Below are positions 17,807 to 26,487 of a DNA stretch of 64,000 bases, piece by piece (the first letter of the stretch is position 1; the number at the start of each line of letters is the position of its first letter). A program made the translations under genes and the position numbers. The stretch is from Bacteroidota bacterium (lineage in GTDB: Bacteria; Bacteroidota; Bacteroidia; Bacteroidales; FEN-979): contig JAPLDF010000072.1 in assembly GCA_026391835.1 (NCBI GenBank), positions 121,228 to 185,227 on the forward strand, in the 5' to 3' direction. Below the pieces are notes generated by a model. That model made no database searches. It was not told where the DNA came from and saw only the letters and a program-made list of their open reading frames with translations.

Positions 17807-18595
17807 TTATTGTAAATCAGGATAGATCAGGTCAAGACCGCATTTAAGGTCATGAAGGTATGATAAAGCTTTGGAAACATGCTTTTTGGGAATAATTGAG
17901 CCGTGTTGCGGCAGGATGGCATTCAGTTCAAGGTGCCTGATCCGGCCGACAAACCCGCGGGCAGCAATGTTGCTTGCCATATAATCAACGTGAAAAAGAC
18001 TCAGCTTTAATTCGTGGCGGCTGAAATCGTCAACCACCAGGCGCCAATCCATATCTATCGAAGCCCAAATATCCCCTGAAAACAGGAACCCGGTTACAAG
18101 GTCAAACGTTGTGAAAGCACCCGGAAAATGAAGGAACGGTGATTCAATGAACCTCAGCTGGCGCCCTGAGAGGAAAGACCATGTTGGATTTTCGTTTATA
18201 TTGACAAACGTGTAATCCGATTTTCCATAGTGGGGCAGCAGGATGTTGGTGCGTACCGATGTGATGATCTTTATTTTCGGATCCAGCGTAAGCCAGTCGG
18301 TCATTGAAGCCGCCACATCGGGATCCTGGTGGCAGATAATGAGGCCGGTGACCTTGTCGAGCGGAATAATCTGGGCAACACGATTTTTCACGAATTCATA
18401 TGAATTGTGCCCTCCCGGATCAACGATGACAGCCTCCTGGCCATCCACGATCATATAGGTGTTGCATCTGAAAGCGGAGTCTTCAGGAACCCCCAGCCAA
18501 TAAACTGCGTGCTGGTCGTCGTGAAAAAGTGGTGTCGGCTTATCATACCGCTCCATGAACATGCGGCCGAGCTCGACCAGATCAATTGTATTCAT
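17807..18595 (-). CDS. Stand-alone oxygen-binding diiron protein (ODP, metallo-beta-lactamase fold)
   Basis: A 262-residue metallo-beta-lactamase-fold protein of the ODP type found in flavo-diiron proteins. All six expected iron ligands can be located: His89, Asp91 and Asp93 in CHQDPDVAAS, His156 in FLHFPGAF, Asp175 in FSGDIW and His231 in PQHGS. The HxDxD form, rather than HxExDH, is known in sensor-type ODPs. No flavodoxin or rubredoxin domain is attached, so it cannot reduce O2 or NO alone in the way FprA does. It may bind O2 and signal, or need a separate electron donor. It lies 11 bases after cysH and 39 before the hybrid kinase, which points to an input role for that kinase. Confidence 0.85.
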   Translation of the reverse strand: MNTIDLVELGRMFMERYDKPTPLFHDDQHAVYWLGVPEDSAFRCNTYMIVDGQEAVIVDPGGHNSYEFVKNRVAQIIPLDKVTGLIICHQDPDVAASMTDWLTLDPKIKIITSVRTNILLPHYGKSDYTFVNINENPTWSFLSGRQLRFIESPFLHFPGAFTTFDLVTGFLFSGDIWASIDMDWRLVVDDFSRHELKLSLFHVDYMASNIAARGFVGRIRHLELNAILPQHGSIIPKKHVSKALSYLHDLKCGLDLIYPDLQ

Positions 18596-18606
18596 ATCTT
18601 GTTTTT

Positions 18607-19320
18607 TTAGTGTCTTTTATGCAAACCGCACTCCTTAAACTCGGGCAATTCCCACCACCAGCGCCCTGAACGGACATCTTCACCAGGTTCAACGGCACGG
18701 GTGCATGGCAGGCAACCGATACTTGGATATCCTTTTGCGTGCAGCTCATTGACAGGAATTTTCCATGTATTGATATATTCCCATACCGATTCGCTCGTCC
18801 ACCGGATCAATGGATTGATCTTGATGATTTCATACACCGGGTCCCACTCAACCAAAGCTGCCTGTGCCCGTGTAACCGACTGATCGTTCCGCATCCCGGT
18901 GATCCAGACATCCATGCCTGCAAGCGCCCTTTTCAGAGGCTCAATCTTACGGATGTGACAGCACAACTGCCGGTTTTCAATGGTTTCATAAAAGAGGTTG
19001 ATACCCTTCGATTGCACCATGTTTTCAACAGCGGCCGTATCAGGAAAATAAACGTCGATACAAACAGAATATTTTTTCTGACTTAAATCCAGCAAATCAT
19101 AGGTTTCCTGGAACAGGCGCCCGGTATCGAGCGTGAACATCTTTACAGGGATGTCAATCCCCGACAGCATTTGGGTAATTACCTGGTCTTCGGCCCCAAG
19201 GCTTGTTGAAAATGCGACCTTCGCTGGAAAGTTCGTGGCGAACCATCTTAAAACATCTTGCGGTGACGCTTCCCGGAATTTTTCGTTTAATGCTGCAGCC
19301 TTGTCATGCATTTTTTGCAA
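18607..19320 (-). CDS. cysH: Assimilatory adenylyl-sulfate (APS) reductase, CysH family
   Basis: A 237-residue PAPS/APS reductase. N-terminal FSTSLGAEDQVI is the P-loop-like PP motif, TLDTGRLFQETYDL binds substrate, TGMRNDQSVTRA is the Arg-rich segment, and the C-terminal KECGLH carries the catalytic Cys231. The four extra cysteines CC (120-121) and CLPC (203-206) that bind a [4Fe-4S] cluster are present, which marks the APS-using bacterial type rather than the cluster-free PAPS type of E. coli. It reduces activated sulfate to sulfite in the cytoplasm with thioredoxin. No cysD, cysN or sulfite reductase gene is in the window. It heads a likely three-gene unit with the ODP protein and hybrid kinase. 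Confidence 0.92.
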   Translation of the reverse strand: MQKMHDKAAALNEKFREASPQDVLRWFATNFPAKVAFSTSLGAEDQVITQMLSGIDIPVKMFTLDTGRLFQETYDLLDLSQKKYSVCIDVYFPDTAAVENMVQSKGINLFYETIENRQLCCHIRKIEPLKRALAGMDVWITGMRNDQSVTRAQAALVEWDPVYEIIKINPLIRWTSESVWEYINTWKIPVNELHAKGYPSIGCLPCTRAVEPGEDVRSGRWWWELPEFKECGLHKRH

Positions 19321-19390
19321 ACAGATTAAAATTTTTGTGAATTTACGACAATCGGATAAGAAAATGCAACTTTTTACTAAATGATTGATG

Positions 19391-19398
19391 TATTTTTG
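19391..19398 (+). promoter_or_regulatory. Candidate -7 element for the Mpl-like ligase gene
   Basis: TATTTTTG fits TAnnTTTG and lies 18 bases before the ATG at 19416. No TTTG is found at the expected -33 distance. Confidence 0.35.
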
Positions 19399-19415
19399 GC
19401 CAAAATATTTACAGT

Positions 19416-20786
19416 ATGCATGTACATTTTATTGCCATCGGCGGCAGCGCGATGCACAATCTTGCCATCGCCCTGCACAGGAAAGGATACACTATTACGG
19501 GCTCTGATGACGAGATTTTCGAACCATCCAGGAGCCGCCTGGCTGCCTGCAACATCCTCCCTCCCGCCCAGGGATGGGATGCCAGCCGTATCACTCCTCA
19601 ACTCGATGCTGTGATCCTGGGCATGCACGCCAAGTCTGACAACCCTGAATTACTGAAAGCCAGTGAATTGGGAATAAAAATCTTTTCCTACCCTGAATAC
19701 CTCTACGAGCAATCGAAAAACAAGAAGAGAGTTGTCATCGGGGGCAGCCATGGTAAAACGACCATCACTGCCATGATCCTGCATGTATTGCAAAAAGCCG
19801 CCATCGATTGTGACTACATGGTGGGCGCCCAGCTCGACGGTTTTGATGTGATGGTAAGGCTCACAGAAGATGCACCCGTGATGATCATTGAGGGAGATGA
19901 ATACCTTACCTCCCCCATCGACCTCCGGCCAAAGTTCCACCTGTATAAGCCGGATATCGCCTTGCTGAGCGGCATTGCCTGGGATCACATCAATGTGTTC
20001 CCGACATTCGAAAACTATACAGATCAATTTGTTATTTTCATCAACCAGGTTTCGGCAGGCGGTTCGCTCATTTACTGCAGTGACGATACTGAATTGAAGC
20101 GTATTTGTCCCGGTTTGCGTGCCGACATCAGTATTATCCCCTATACCACGCTTCCCCATGAAATCAGGGATGGTGTGACATATGTCGTGCAGGGGAGCCA
20201 CCATTTTCAGCTGCAGGTATTCGGCAGGCACAACCTGATGAACCTCAATGGTGCAAGGCTGGTGTGCAACCAGCTTGGCATCGGTGACCTCACTTTTTTT
20301 GAAGCGATCGGGTCATTCAAAGGTGCATCAAAACGTTTGGAGAAGATTGCAGAAAATGGCAGCAGAACAGTTTATAAAGACTTTGCGCATGCCCCCTCAA
20401 AGGTAAAGGCCACCTTGCAGGCTGTGAGCGAACAGTTTCCGGAGAGGAAGGTAATTGCCTGTCTTGAGCTGCATACATACAGCAGTCTGAACCAGGAGTT
20501 CCTGGGACAATACAGGGGTTCGCTTGACCCGGCAGATATTGCCATCGTGTATTTCAGCCCCCACGCGCTCCGGCTGAAGCGGTTGCCGGAAATCACCGAA
20601 GAGCAGGTGAAAGAGGGGTTCGGCAAAGCGGGAATGGAGGTGTATACCGATCCGGGGGAATTGAAAAAAGCACTGTTCCGGGAGAAAAATCCGGGAACAG
20701 TGCTTCTGATGATGAGTTCAGGAAACTACGATGGTATTGACCTGAAAGAGCTTGGGTTACGATGGGTCGGCCTCTGGCCGGATTAA
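19416..20786 (+). CDS. mpl: Mpl-like UDP-MurNAc:peptide ligase (Mur ligase family)
   Basis: A 456-residue Mur ligase. The Rossmann-like N-terminus ([34 protein letters not shown]) matches MurC/Mpl, the ATP-binding [12 protein letters not shown] is at ~112-123, [11 protein letters not shown] is the central Glu-Asp motif, and [14 protein letters not shown] begins the C-terminal domain. In Bacteroidetes this paralogue is annotated as a peptidoglycan synthetase and joins recycled murein peptides to UDP-MurNAc in the cytoplasm. Mpl is preferred to MurC because of the [13 protein letters not shown] segment and the Bacteroidetes context; MurC is the alternative. The stop codon overlaps the rho stop on the other strand (shared TTAA). 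Confidence 0.85.
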   Translation: MHVHFIAIGGSAMHNLAIALHRKGYTITGSDDEIFEPSRSRLAACNILPPAQGWDASRITPQLDAVILGMHAKSDNPELLKASELGIKIFSYPEYLYEQSKNKKRVVIGGSHGKTTITAMILHVLQKAAIDCDYMVGAQLDGFDVMVRLTEDAPVMIIEGDEYLTSPIDLRPKFHLYKPDIALLSGIAWDHINVFPTFENYTDQFVIFINQVSAGGSLIYCSDDTELKRICPGLRADISIIPYTTLPHEIRDGVTYVVQGSHHFQLQVFGRHNLMNLNGARLVCNQLGIGDLTFFEAIGSFKGASKRLEKIAENGSRTVYKDFAHAPSKVKATLQAVSEQFPERKVIACLELHTYSSLNQEFLGQYRGSLDPADIAIVYFSPHALRLKRLPEITEEQVKEGFGKAGMEVYTDPGELKKALFREKNPGTVLLMMSSGNYDGIDLKELGLRWVGLWPD

Positions 20787-22726
20787 CTGTTCATCGAGAT
20801 TAAAAACTCCTCATTCGAATTTGTAAATTTCATCCGTTCTCTCAGGAATTCCATGGCTTCCAGCGGGTTCATATCCGCCAGGTGGTTTCTCAGGATCCAG
20901 ATACGCTGCAGGGCGTCCTTGTCGAGGAGAAGGTCATCCCTCCTGGTGCTGGACGATACAATGTCGATGGCCGGGTAGATGCGTTTGTTTGACAGTTTGC
21001 GGTCGAGCTGCAACTCCATGTTGCCGGTACCCTTGAACTCCTCAAAGATCACCTCGTCCATTTTGGATCCGGTTTCGATCAATGCGGTGGCGATGATGGT
21101 GAGTGAGCCTCCGTTTTCGATCTGGCGTGCCGCCCCGAAGAACCTTTTGGGTTTCTGGAGCGCATTGGCTTCCACACCACCTGAAAGTACCTTTCCGGAG
21201 GCAGGGGCTACTGTATTGTAGGCCCGGGCAAGCCGGGTAATGGAGTCGAGCAGGATGACAACATCGTGTCCGCATTCCACAAGTCGTTTTGCCTTTTCGA
21301 GGATGATGTTGGAGATGCGGGTATGACGTTCGGCCGGTTCATCAAACGTGGACGAAATAACTTCAGCTTTTACGCTGCGTTGCATGTCGGTAACTTCTTC
21401 GGGACGTTCATCGATCAGCAGGATAATCATATAAACATCGGGATGGTTTGCTGCGATGGCATTTGCGATTTCCTTCAGTAATACCGTTTTCCCGGTTTTG
21501 GGCTGGGCCACGATCAATCCGCGCTGTCCGAAACCGATTGGAGCGAACATATCGATCACGCGGGTCGACATGCTTTCATTTTTATGGCCCGTGAGTTTAA
21601 ATTTCTTCATCGGGAAGAGGGGCGTGAGGTAGTCAAACGGGATCCTGTCGCGCACTTCTTCCGGTTTACGGCCGTTGATCAGGTCAACTTTGATGAGGGG
21701 GAAATATTTTTCACCTTCTTTCGGCGGGCGGATGGTTCCCCGCACGGTATCCCCGGTTTTCAAGCCAAACAGCTTGATCTGCGACTGGGATACGTAGATA
21801 TCATCGGGTGAATTCAGGTAGTTGTAGTCGGAGGAACGGAGAAATCCGTATCCATCCGTCATGATCTCAAGTACCCCTTCGCTCACAATGATGCCTTCGA
21901 ACTCGAAGGTAAACTCTTCACGGTGCCTTTCGGGGAATTTACGGGGAAATTCGCGCTGTTTGCGGTCTTCAACAACCGGCTGGGCCTGTGCGTCGGCTGC
22001 AACGCCGGTCTCACTGATCCCAATCTCGGCGGATTCAATCACGCCATCCGGTTTCTGGATTACATCCACCGGGTCAATTGCAACATAGGGCTTGTCTGCC
22101 GATTCGTCAAAATCAAACTGCTCGGCAGTGGTATCGATCAGCTCAGGGATGGTCATCTGAACAAGCGGTTCGGCAGGTGATTTTTCCTGGTAAGGCCTGA
22201 AAGGTTTGTTTTCCCTGGGATTTTTCTGTTCACGGGGATTCCTGTGTTCACGGGGAGGCTGGGGTTCCCTGGCGGCCGATGGCTCTCTCGGGGGCAGCGG
22301 TTCTCTCGGGGCCAGCGGGTCCCTTGGGGCAGCTGGTTCTCTCGGGGGAAGAGGTTCTCTTGGCGGGCGCTGGTCCCTGGGCGGGCGTTGTTCACGCGGT
22401 AAACGCTGTTCGGCCTTTGGATGTTCTTTTTGTTCGCCGGCCGGGATATCCTGCCTGGGCTCCCTGGGAACGCGGGGAGGCAGCGGTTCTCTTGGCTCCT
22501 GCGGCTTACCGTCCTGATCCTTGCGCGGACGACCGCGGAAAGGTTTAACCAGTTCTTGTTTTTCTTTGTCTAAAATTTCAGGTGTGGGATTGAGCGCCTG
22601 GTGATCCAGAATTTTATAAATGAGATCCTGCTTTTCGAGCTTATCAACTTTGGGGATGTTGAATTGTTTTGCAATTACTCTGATCTCCGACAGCTCTTTG
22701 CCGTCGAGGGAAATAATGTCATACAT
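20783..22726 (-). CDS. rho: Transcription termination factor Rho with disordered N-terminal insert
   Basis: The 647-residue protein has a Rho N-terminal helix bundle (1-50), a ~200-residue insert of low complexity (70-250) dominated by Pro-Arg-Glu repeats ([13 protein letters not shown] units, then [13 protein letters not shown]), the S1-like RNA-binding domain (~265-345, [15 protein letters not shown]) and the hexameric ATPase. Walker A is [14 protein letters not shown], Walker B and the Q/R loops are around [15 protein letters not shown]. Canonical Rho is ~420 residues; long intrinsically disordered inserts are typical in Bacteroidetes, and in B. thetaiotaomicron the insert drives phase separation. 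The repeat region is GC-rich and open in other frames, so those overlapping frames are not genes. Confidence 0.95.
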   Translation of the reverse strand: MYDIISLDGKELSEIRVIAKQFNIPKVDKLEKQDLIYKILDHQALNPTPEILDKEKQELVKPFRGRPRKDQDGKPQEPREPLPPRVPREPRQDIPAGEQKEHPKAEQRLPREQRPPRDQRPPREPLPPREPAAPRDPLAPREPLPPREPSAAREPQPPREHRNPREQKNPRENKPFRPYQEKSPAEPLVQMTIPELIDTTAEQFDFDESADKPYVAIDPVDVIQKPDGVIESAEIGISETGVAADAQAQPVVEDRKQREFPRKFPERHREEFTFEFEGIIVSEGVLEIMTDGYGFLRSSDYNYLNSPDDIYVSQSQIKLFGLKTGDTVRGTIRPPKEGEKYFPLIKVDLINGRKPEEVRDRIPFDYLTPLFPMKKFKLTGHKNESMSTRVIDMFAPIGFGQRGLIVAQPKTGKTVLLKEIANAIAANHPDVYMIILLIDERPEEVTDMQRSVKAEVISSTFDEPAERHTRISNIILEKAKRLVECGHDVVILLDSITRLARAYNTVAPASGKVLSGGVEANALQKPKRFFGAARQIENGGSLTIIATALIETGSKMDEVIFEEFKGTGNMELQLDRKLSNKRIYPAIDIVSSSTRRDDLLLDKDALQRIWILRNHLADMNPLEAMEFLRERMKFTNSNEEFLISMNS

Positions 22727-22845
22727 GATTAAAATAATTTATTTGATTGAATAGTCAATGTAAAAATGAACTATGGGTTTGGAGATATAAGGTGAAATGG
22801 GTTGAACTTGAACTAAGAGCTGAATCGTGGGGATTAAAATCGATG

Positions 22846-22876
22846 CAAATATATAAAAAAATAATGGATAATCAAA
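22846..22876 (-). promoter_or_regulatory. Promoter of rho (TTTG-N19-TATATTTG)
   Basis: On the - strand TTTG (22876-22873) is followed after 19 bases by TATATTTG (22853-22846), an exact match to the Bacteroidetes -33/-7 consensus. The predicted leader before the rho ATG is about 110 bases. Rho genes are commonly autoregulated through their leaders. Nothing else is seen in the 219-base divergent region apart from a weaker TAATTTCG at 22917-22924 for the + strand gene. Confidence 0.65.
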
Positions 22877-22945
22877 TTTTTTCTTCATCGCATTTCCCGC
22901 CGATCGAAATCTTTTCTAATTTCGCATGGAATTAATGATCCTATT

Positions 22946-23422
22946 ATGTTACAGCGAATTCAAACGTTATACCTTGCCATTGTGGCCATTGCGTGTATCC
23001 TGCTTTTCTTTTTTCCACTGGCAACATTTTACCATGAGATCCAGGGCAACTACAAGTTATTCATTTATGGGATCCGGAGCATGGATCCGGAACCAAAGGT
23101 TCTGTTCAGCAAGTTCTTCACAATTCCGCTGATTTTCATGACGGTGGCATCTTTTATCTTTTCGGTTTCCGCTATTTTCCTGTTTAAAAACCGGCCACTT
23201 CAGGCCCGGCTCTGTGCGTTCAACATGCTGACCAACATTGTCCTGGTAATGGTGATCTTTTTCTTCTATGCTACGAAGATCACGACCATGACACTCATTG
23301 AGCCGGATTACAACTACACCGGGATGGCCATGCCGCTGGTTTCGGTGTTGTTTTTAATCTTTGCCAACCAGGCTATCAGGAAGGATGAGGCGCTGGTGAA
23401 GTCGGCGGACAGGCTGCGATAG
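22946..23422 (+). CDS. DUF4293 membrane protein
   Basis: A 158-residue protein with four predicted transmembrane helices and the DUF4293 N-terminus MLQRIQTLYLAIVAIACI, a family almost confined to Bacteroidetes and often found beside rho. Central SKFFTIPLIFMTVASFIFS and the FKNRPLQARLCAFNM loop fit the family. Function is unknown; it is an inner-membrane protein. It is divergent from rho with a 219-base region between. Confidence 0.85.
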   Translation: MLQRIQTLYLAIVAIACILLFFFPLATFYHEIQGNYKLFIYGIRSMDPEPKVLFSKFFTIPLIFMTVASFIFSVSAIFLFKNRPLQARLCAFNMLTNIVLVMVIFFFYATKITTMTLIEPDYNYTGMAMPLVSVLFLIFANQAIRKDEALVKSADRLR

Positions 23423-23434
23423 GCAGAAAACCAA

Positions 23435-23483
23435 ATATCGAGTATCGAATATCGAATATTGAACAACGAATTTTGAATGTTGA
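23435..23483. repeat. ATATCGA heptamer array, 7 units
   Basis: Seven consecutive 7-base units of the form A(T/C)(A/T/G)(T/A)(C/T)GA: ATATCGA, GTATCGA and more diverged ATATTGA, ATTTTGA and ATGTTGA. It fills the gap between two convergent genes, 13 bases after the DUF4293 stop and 18 before the phosphoesterase stop. Confidence 0.85.
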
Positions 23484-23501
23484 ACTTTTCGGATAGAAAG
23501 G

Positions 23502-23993
23502 TTATCGCGGAATGTCGAGGACCTCTAAATCCCGCATGTTTCCATTATCCAGGATTAACCGGATCGCCGTTATCGAGTGGTGGATGCCATATTTTCCGGC
23601 AGCACCGGGGTTGATGTGCAGGAGGTCGTATTTTTTATCAAACATCACTTTCAGGATATGGGAATGGCCACAAACGAAGAGTTTCGGCTTTTCCTGTTCA
23701 ATCAGTTGCCGGGCTTTGCTGTCATAGCGCCCGGGGTATCCGCCAATGTGGAGCATCAGCACCTTGATATTTTCAACCCGGAACAGCTGCAATTCGGGGT
23801 ACTCAATGCGGACATCCTGTCCGTCGATGTTGCCGTAGACTGCCCGCAACGGTTTGATTGCACCCAGCTGGCGCGCAATACCGATATTTCCCTGGTCGCC
23901 TGCATGCCAGATTTCGTCGGCCCCTGAAAAAAAATTCAAAACGCCCGGATGGACAAAACCGTGGGTGTCGGAGAGGATGCCGATGTGGAGCAT
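23502..23993 (-). CDS. YfcE/MJ0936-type metallophosphoesterase
   Basis: A compact 163-residue calcineurin-like phosphoesterase. The metal and active-site motifs are GILSDTHG (Asp, His), HAGDQGN (Asp), VYGNIDG (the GNxD/H motif), LMLHIGGYPGRYD (His), VCGHSHI (GHxH) and INPGAAG. Length and motif set match YfcE/MJ0936, cytoplasmic phosphodiesterases of uncertain natural substrate. A GATTTAC array begins 14 bases upstream of its ATG. Confidence 0.9.
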   Translation of the reverse strand: MLHIGILSDTHGFVHPGVLNFFSGADEIWHAGDQGNIGIARQLGAIKPLRAVYGNIDGQDVRIEYPELQLFRVENIKVLMLHIGGYPGRYDSKARQLIEQEKPKLFVCGHSHILKVMFDKKYDLLHINPGAAGKYGIHHSITAIRLILDNGNMRDLEVLDIPR

Positions 23994-24006
23994 GGGGCAA
24001 AGGTAC

Positions 24007-24041
24007 GATTTACGATTTACGATTTACGATTTTGGATTTTG
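24007..24041. repeat. GATTTAC heptamer array, 5 units
   Basis: Three GATTTAC units then two GATTTTG units. It lies in the divergent region 14 bases upstream of the phosphoesterase start; in that gene's orientation it reads GTAAATC before the start. The rest of the region to 24196 shows no gene I would support. Confidence 0.92.
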
Positions 24042-24196
24042 GAAAAAGGTTTATCTTTAGTGACACTTTTTATTTCCATTTCCCCAACCAAGGGTGAAAT
24101 GTGGATAAAGACAGACACCGGGATGGTCGAATTGGCCGGGAACCTGGCGGCAATCAGTGATACTATCCATTAAATTACACATACCAACTTGTCCTT

Positions 24197-25072
24197 ATGT
24201 TTGATAAAAAGATTTTAATCATCGCCGTTTTGTGCCTGGCTGGCAGTTCCGTGGTGTGCCAGTCCATGGAAATCCTTACATACAATATCAGGTACGACAA
24301 CCCCGGCGATGGCATTAACTCCTGGCTGAACCGGCGGGCATGGCTTTGCGAACAGGTCAACCGGGTACACCCCGACATCCTCTGCATCCAGGAGGGGTTG
24401 ATTTCGCAAATAATTTATCTCGACAGCACATTTTCAGATTATCATCACATTGGCGCCGGCAGGGAAGATGGCAAAAAAAAGGGGGAGTTCAGTGCTATTT
24501 ATTACAATGCCAAAAGGATCAGGGTCTTGAAGCAGGCCACTTTCTGGCTCTCTGCCACACCCGGTAAAGTCTCGGTTGGCTGGGATGCGGCACTGGAGCG
24601 GATATGCACCTATGGGCTTTTTCAAAACCTTGCAACCGGGCGGAAATTCCTGGTATTCAACACCCATTTTGACCATATCGGGGTGGAGGCAAGGAAGAAC
24701 AGCGCAAAGCTGATCCTTCAGAAGATCAAAACTGTGAATCCGCCGGATTACCCGGTAATCCTGACCGGAGATTTCAATGCCGGCCCCGAAAGTGAGCCCA
24801 TTCTGTTGATTTCCGGTGTCCTCCTTGATTCAAAAATTGCGGATAAAAGCATGTCCATGGGCCCTGACGGGACCTTCAACGGATTCGATCCGGAAAAACC
24901 TGTCACGGAACGCATCGATTTCATCTTTACCAGTAAAAAGGGGATCGCTGTATTGAATTATGGCGTAATTCGTGAATCAAAGGATGGACGGTTTGCCTCT
25001 GATCATTTTCCAGTAACAACAGAGATAAAGTTCTCAGAACAGGAAGGTTTACCGCCGCTTAAGAAAAAATAA
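24197..25072 (+). CDS. Secreted endonuclease/exonuclease/phosphatase (EEP) family hydrolase
   Basis: A 291-residue exported enzyme (signal peptide 1-21, VVCQS). The EEP fold motifs are clear: ILTYNIRYDNPGDG (Asn), CIQEGLI (metal-binding Glu), STPGKVSVGWDAALER, NTHFDHIGVEARKNSA (His), LTGDFNAGPESEPI (Asp, Asn), RIDFIFT (Asp) and SDHFPVTTEI (Asp-His). Bacteroidetes homologues act in the periplasm or outside the cell as nucleases or phosphodiesterases; the substrate (DNA, phosphoinositide, nucleotide) is not predictable here. Confidence 0.88.
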   Translation: MFDKKILIIAVLCLAGSSVVCQSMEILTYNIRYDNPGDGINSWLNRRAWLCEQVNRVHPDILCIQEGLISQIIYLDSTFSDYHHIGAGREDGKKKGEFSAIYYNAKRIRVLKQATFWLSATPGKVSVGWDAALERICTYGLFQNLATGRKFLVFNTHFDHIGVEARKNSAKLILQKIKTVNPPDYPVILTGDFNAGPESEPILLISGVLLDSKIADKSMSMGPDGTFNGFDPEKPVTERIDFIFTSKKGIAVLNYGVIRESKDGRFASDHFPVTTEIKFSEQEGLPPLKKK

Positions 25073-25108
25073 CCCTGGTTAAGGTATTTTAAATTGGGTT
25101 AATTAGCC

Positions 25109-25116
25109 TATTTTTG
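25109..25116 (+). promoter_or_regulatory. Candidate -7 element for rmuC
   Basis: TATTTTTG fits TAnnTTTG, 23 bases before the ATG at 25139 and only eight before the alternative ATG at 25124, which supports the later start. At N19 upstream there is TTTT rather than TTTG. Confidence 0.4.
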
Positions 25117-25138
25117 TATTTTAATGCAGGGTTGCTTC

Positions 25139-26440
25139 ATGTCGGAAATTCTTCTCATCATTATCGGTCTTGTTTTTTCCACGTGCTTTGTGGTGCTTTT
25201 TTTCAAACTTGGCAGAACCGGGTCAAAGGATGTTGCCATGGAAGAACGCGCCAGCATGCTCCAGGATCAGAACAACCTCCTGGTTGCCCGCATCACCGAA
25301 AAAGATGCGTCGATACTGGCACTGAACAAGGATCTTTCCACGAAAATCTCGGAATACGGGAACCTCCAGAAAAAGCTCGGGGAACAGCAGTCGGATCTCG
25401 AAAAGCTGCAGGATAAATTCCGCCTTGAATTTAAGAACCTTGCCAATGAAATCCTTGAAGAAAAAACCCTGAAATTCACTGAGCAGAACACAATAAAACT
25501 GGATGAAATTTTGAAACCCCTGGGTGAACGGATCCGCGAATTTGAAAAAAAGGTGGAGGAGACATACGACAAGGAGTCAAAGCAGCGGTTCTCGCTGGAG
25601 CGGGAGATAAAAAACCTCACCGATCTGAACCAGCAGATCAGCAAAGAGGCAAACAACCTTACCAACGCGTTGAAAGGCCAGTCAAAAACCCGGGGCAACT
25701 GGGGAGAGATCATCCTCGAAAGCATCCTGGAGAAATCAGGGCTGACGCCAGACCGGGAGTTTTTCATCCAGCAATCGCACACAAACGAACACGGGAAGCG
25801 TTTGCAGCCCGATGTAATCGTGGAATACCCCGGCGACCGCCATGTCGTGATTGATGCAAAAGTGTCGCTCCTGGCTTACGAACGATATGCCTCGGCCGAA
25901 ACAAAAGAGGAACAGGAACTGGCGGCGCGCGACCACCTGCTTTCAGTAAAAAATCATATTGCCGAGCTCAGCAGCAAAAATTACCAGGACATCTATTCGC
26001 TCAAAAGTCTTGACTTCGTGATGCTCTTCATGCCCATTGAACCGGCTTACATGCTTGCCATGCAATACGATCCGAACCTTTGGAACTGGGCATACGACCG
26101 CCGCATCCTGCTTATCAGTCCCACAAACCTGATCGCTGCCCTGCGGATGATCTCAAACCTCTGGCGGGTTGAGTACCAGAACAAAAATGCTATGGAGATT
26201 GCACGGCAAAGCGGTGAATTGTACGACAAATTCACGGGATTCCTCGATGATCTGCAGGAGGTTGGCACCAGGATCGAGGCCACCCGCAGGGCATACGACG
26301 CGTCAATGAACAAACTCTCCACGGGAAAAGGAAACCTGATCCGGAGGATTGAACACATCAAGACGCTGGGCGCAAAGGCAGGGAAGGATATTCCGAAATC
26401 GCTGCTGGAGAAGGCCGGGGTTGAGGGGAATGAGGAATGA
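25139..26440 (+). CDS. rmuC: DNA recombination protein RmuC
   Basis: A ~433-residue protein with an N-terminal membrane anchor (SEILLIIIGLVFSTCFVVLF), a long coiled coil (~30-190) and a C-terminal RmuC nuclease-like domain: GNWGEIILESILEKSGL, RLQPDVIVEYPGDRHVVIDAKVSLLAYERY (D-EY-D-K core of the PD-(D/E)XK type) and DFVMLFMPIEPAYM. RmuC limits inversions at short inverted repeats in E. coli. That is a relevant role in a genome carrying many inverted heptamer arrays, but this link is inference. The start at 25139 is preferred over 25124. The stop codon TGA is the first three bases of a TGACAAG array. Confidence 0.92.
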   Translation: MSEILLIIIGLVFSTCFVVLFFKLGRTGSKDVAMEERASMLQDQNNLLVARITEKDASILALNKDLSTKISEYGNLQKKLGEQQSDLEKLQDKFRLEFKNLANEILEEKTLKFTEQNTIKLDEILKPLGERIREFEKKVEETYDKESKQRFSLEREIKNLTDLNQQISKEANNLTNALKGQSKTRGNWGEIILESILEKSGLTPDREFFIQQSHTNEHGKRLQPDVIVEYPGDRHVVIDAKVSLLAYERYASAETKEEQELAARDHLLSVKNHIAELSSKNYQDIYSLKSLDFVMLFMPIEPAYMLAMQYDPNLWNWAYDRRILLISPTNLIAALRMISNLWRVEYQNKNAMEIARQSGELYDKFTGFLDDLQEVGTRIEATRRAYDASMNKLSTGKGNLIRRIEHIKTLGAKAGKDIPKSLLEKAGVEGNEE

Positions 26441-26486
26441 CAAGTGACAAGTGACAAGTGACGAATAATGAATAAAGAATAAAAAG
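26438..26486. repeat. TGACAAG-type heptamer array, 7 units, bridging rmuC stop and rlmB start
   Basis: Three TGACAAG units are followed in perfect 7-base phase by TGACGAA, TAATGAA, TAAAGAA and TAAAAAG. The first unit supplies the rmuC stop codon, and the last ends one base before the rlmB ATG, so the whole intergenic region is repeat. Confidence 0.9.
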
Positions 26487-26487
26487 T

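Noticed and set aside
24099..24173. 24-codon ORF between the phosphoesterase and EEP hydrolase genes
   Set aside because: No conserved pattern or initiation signal; a longer frame through it runs into the heptamer array.
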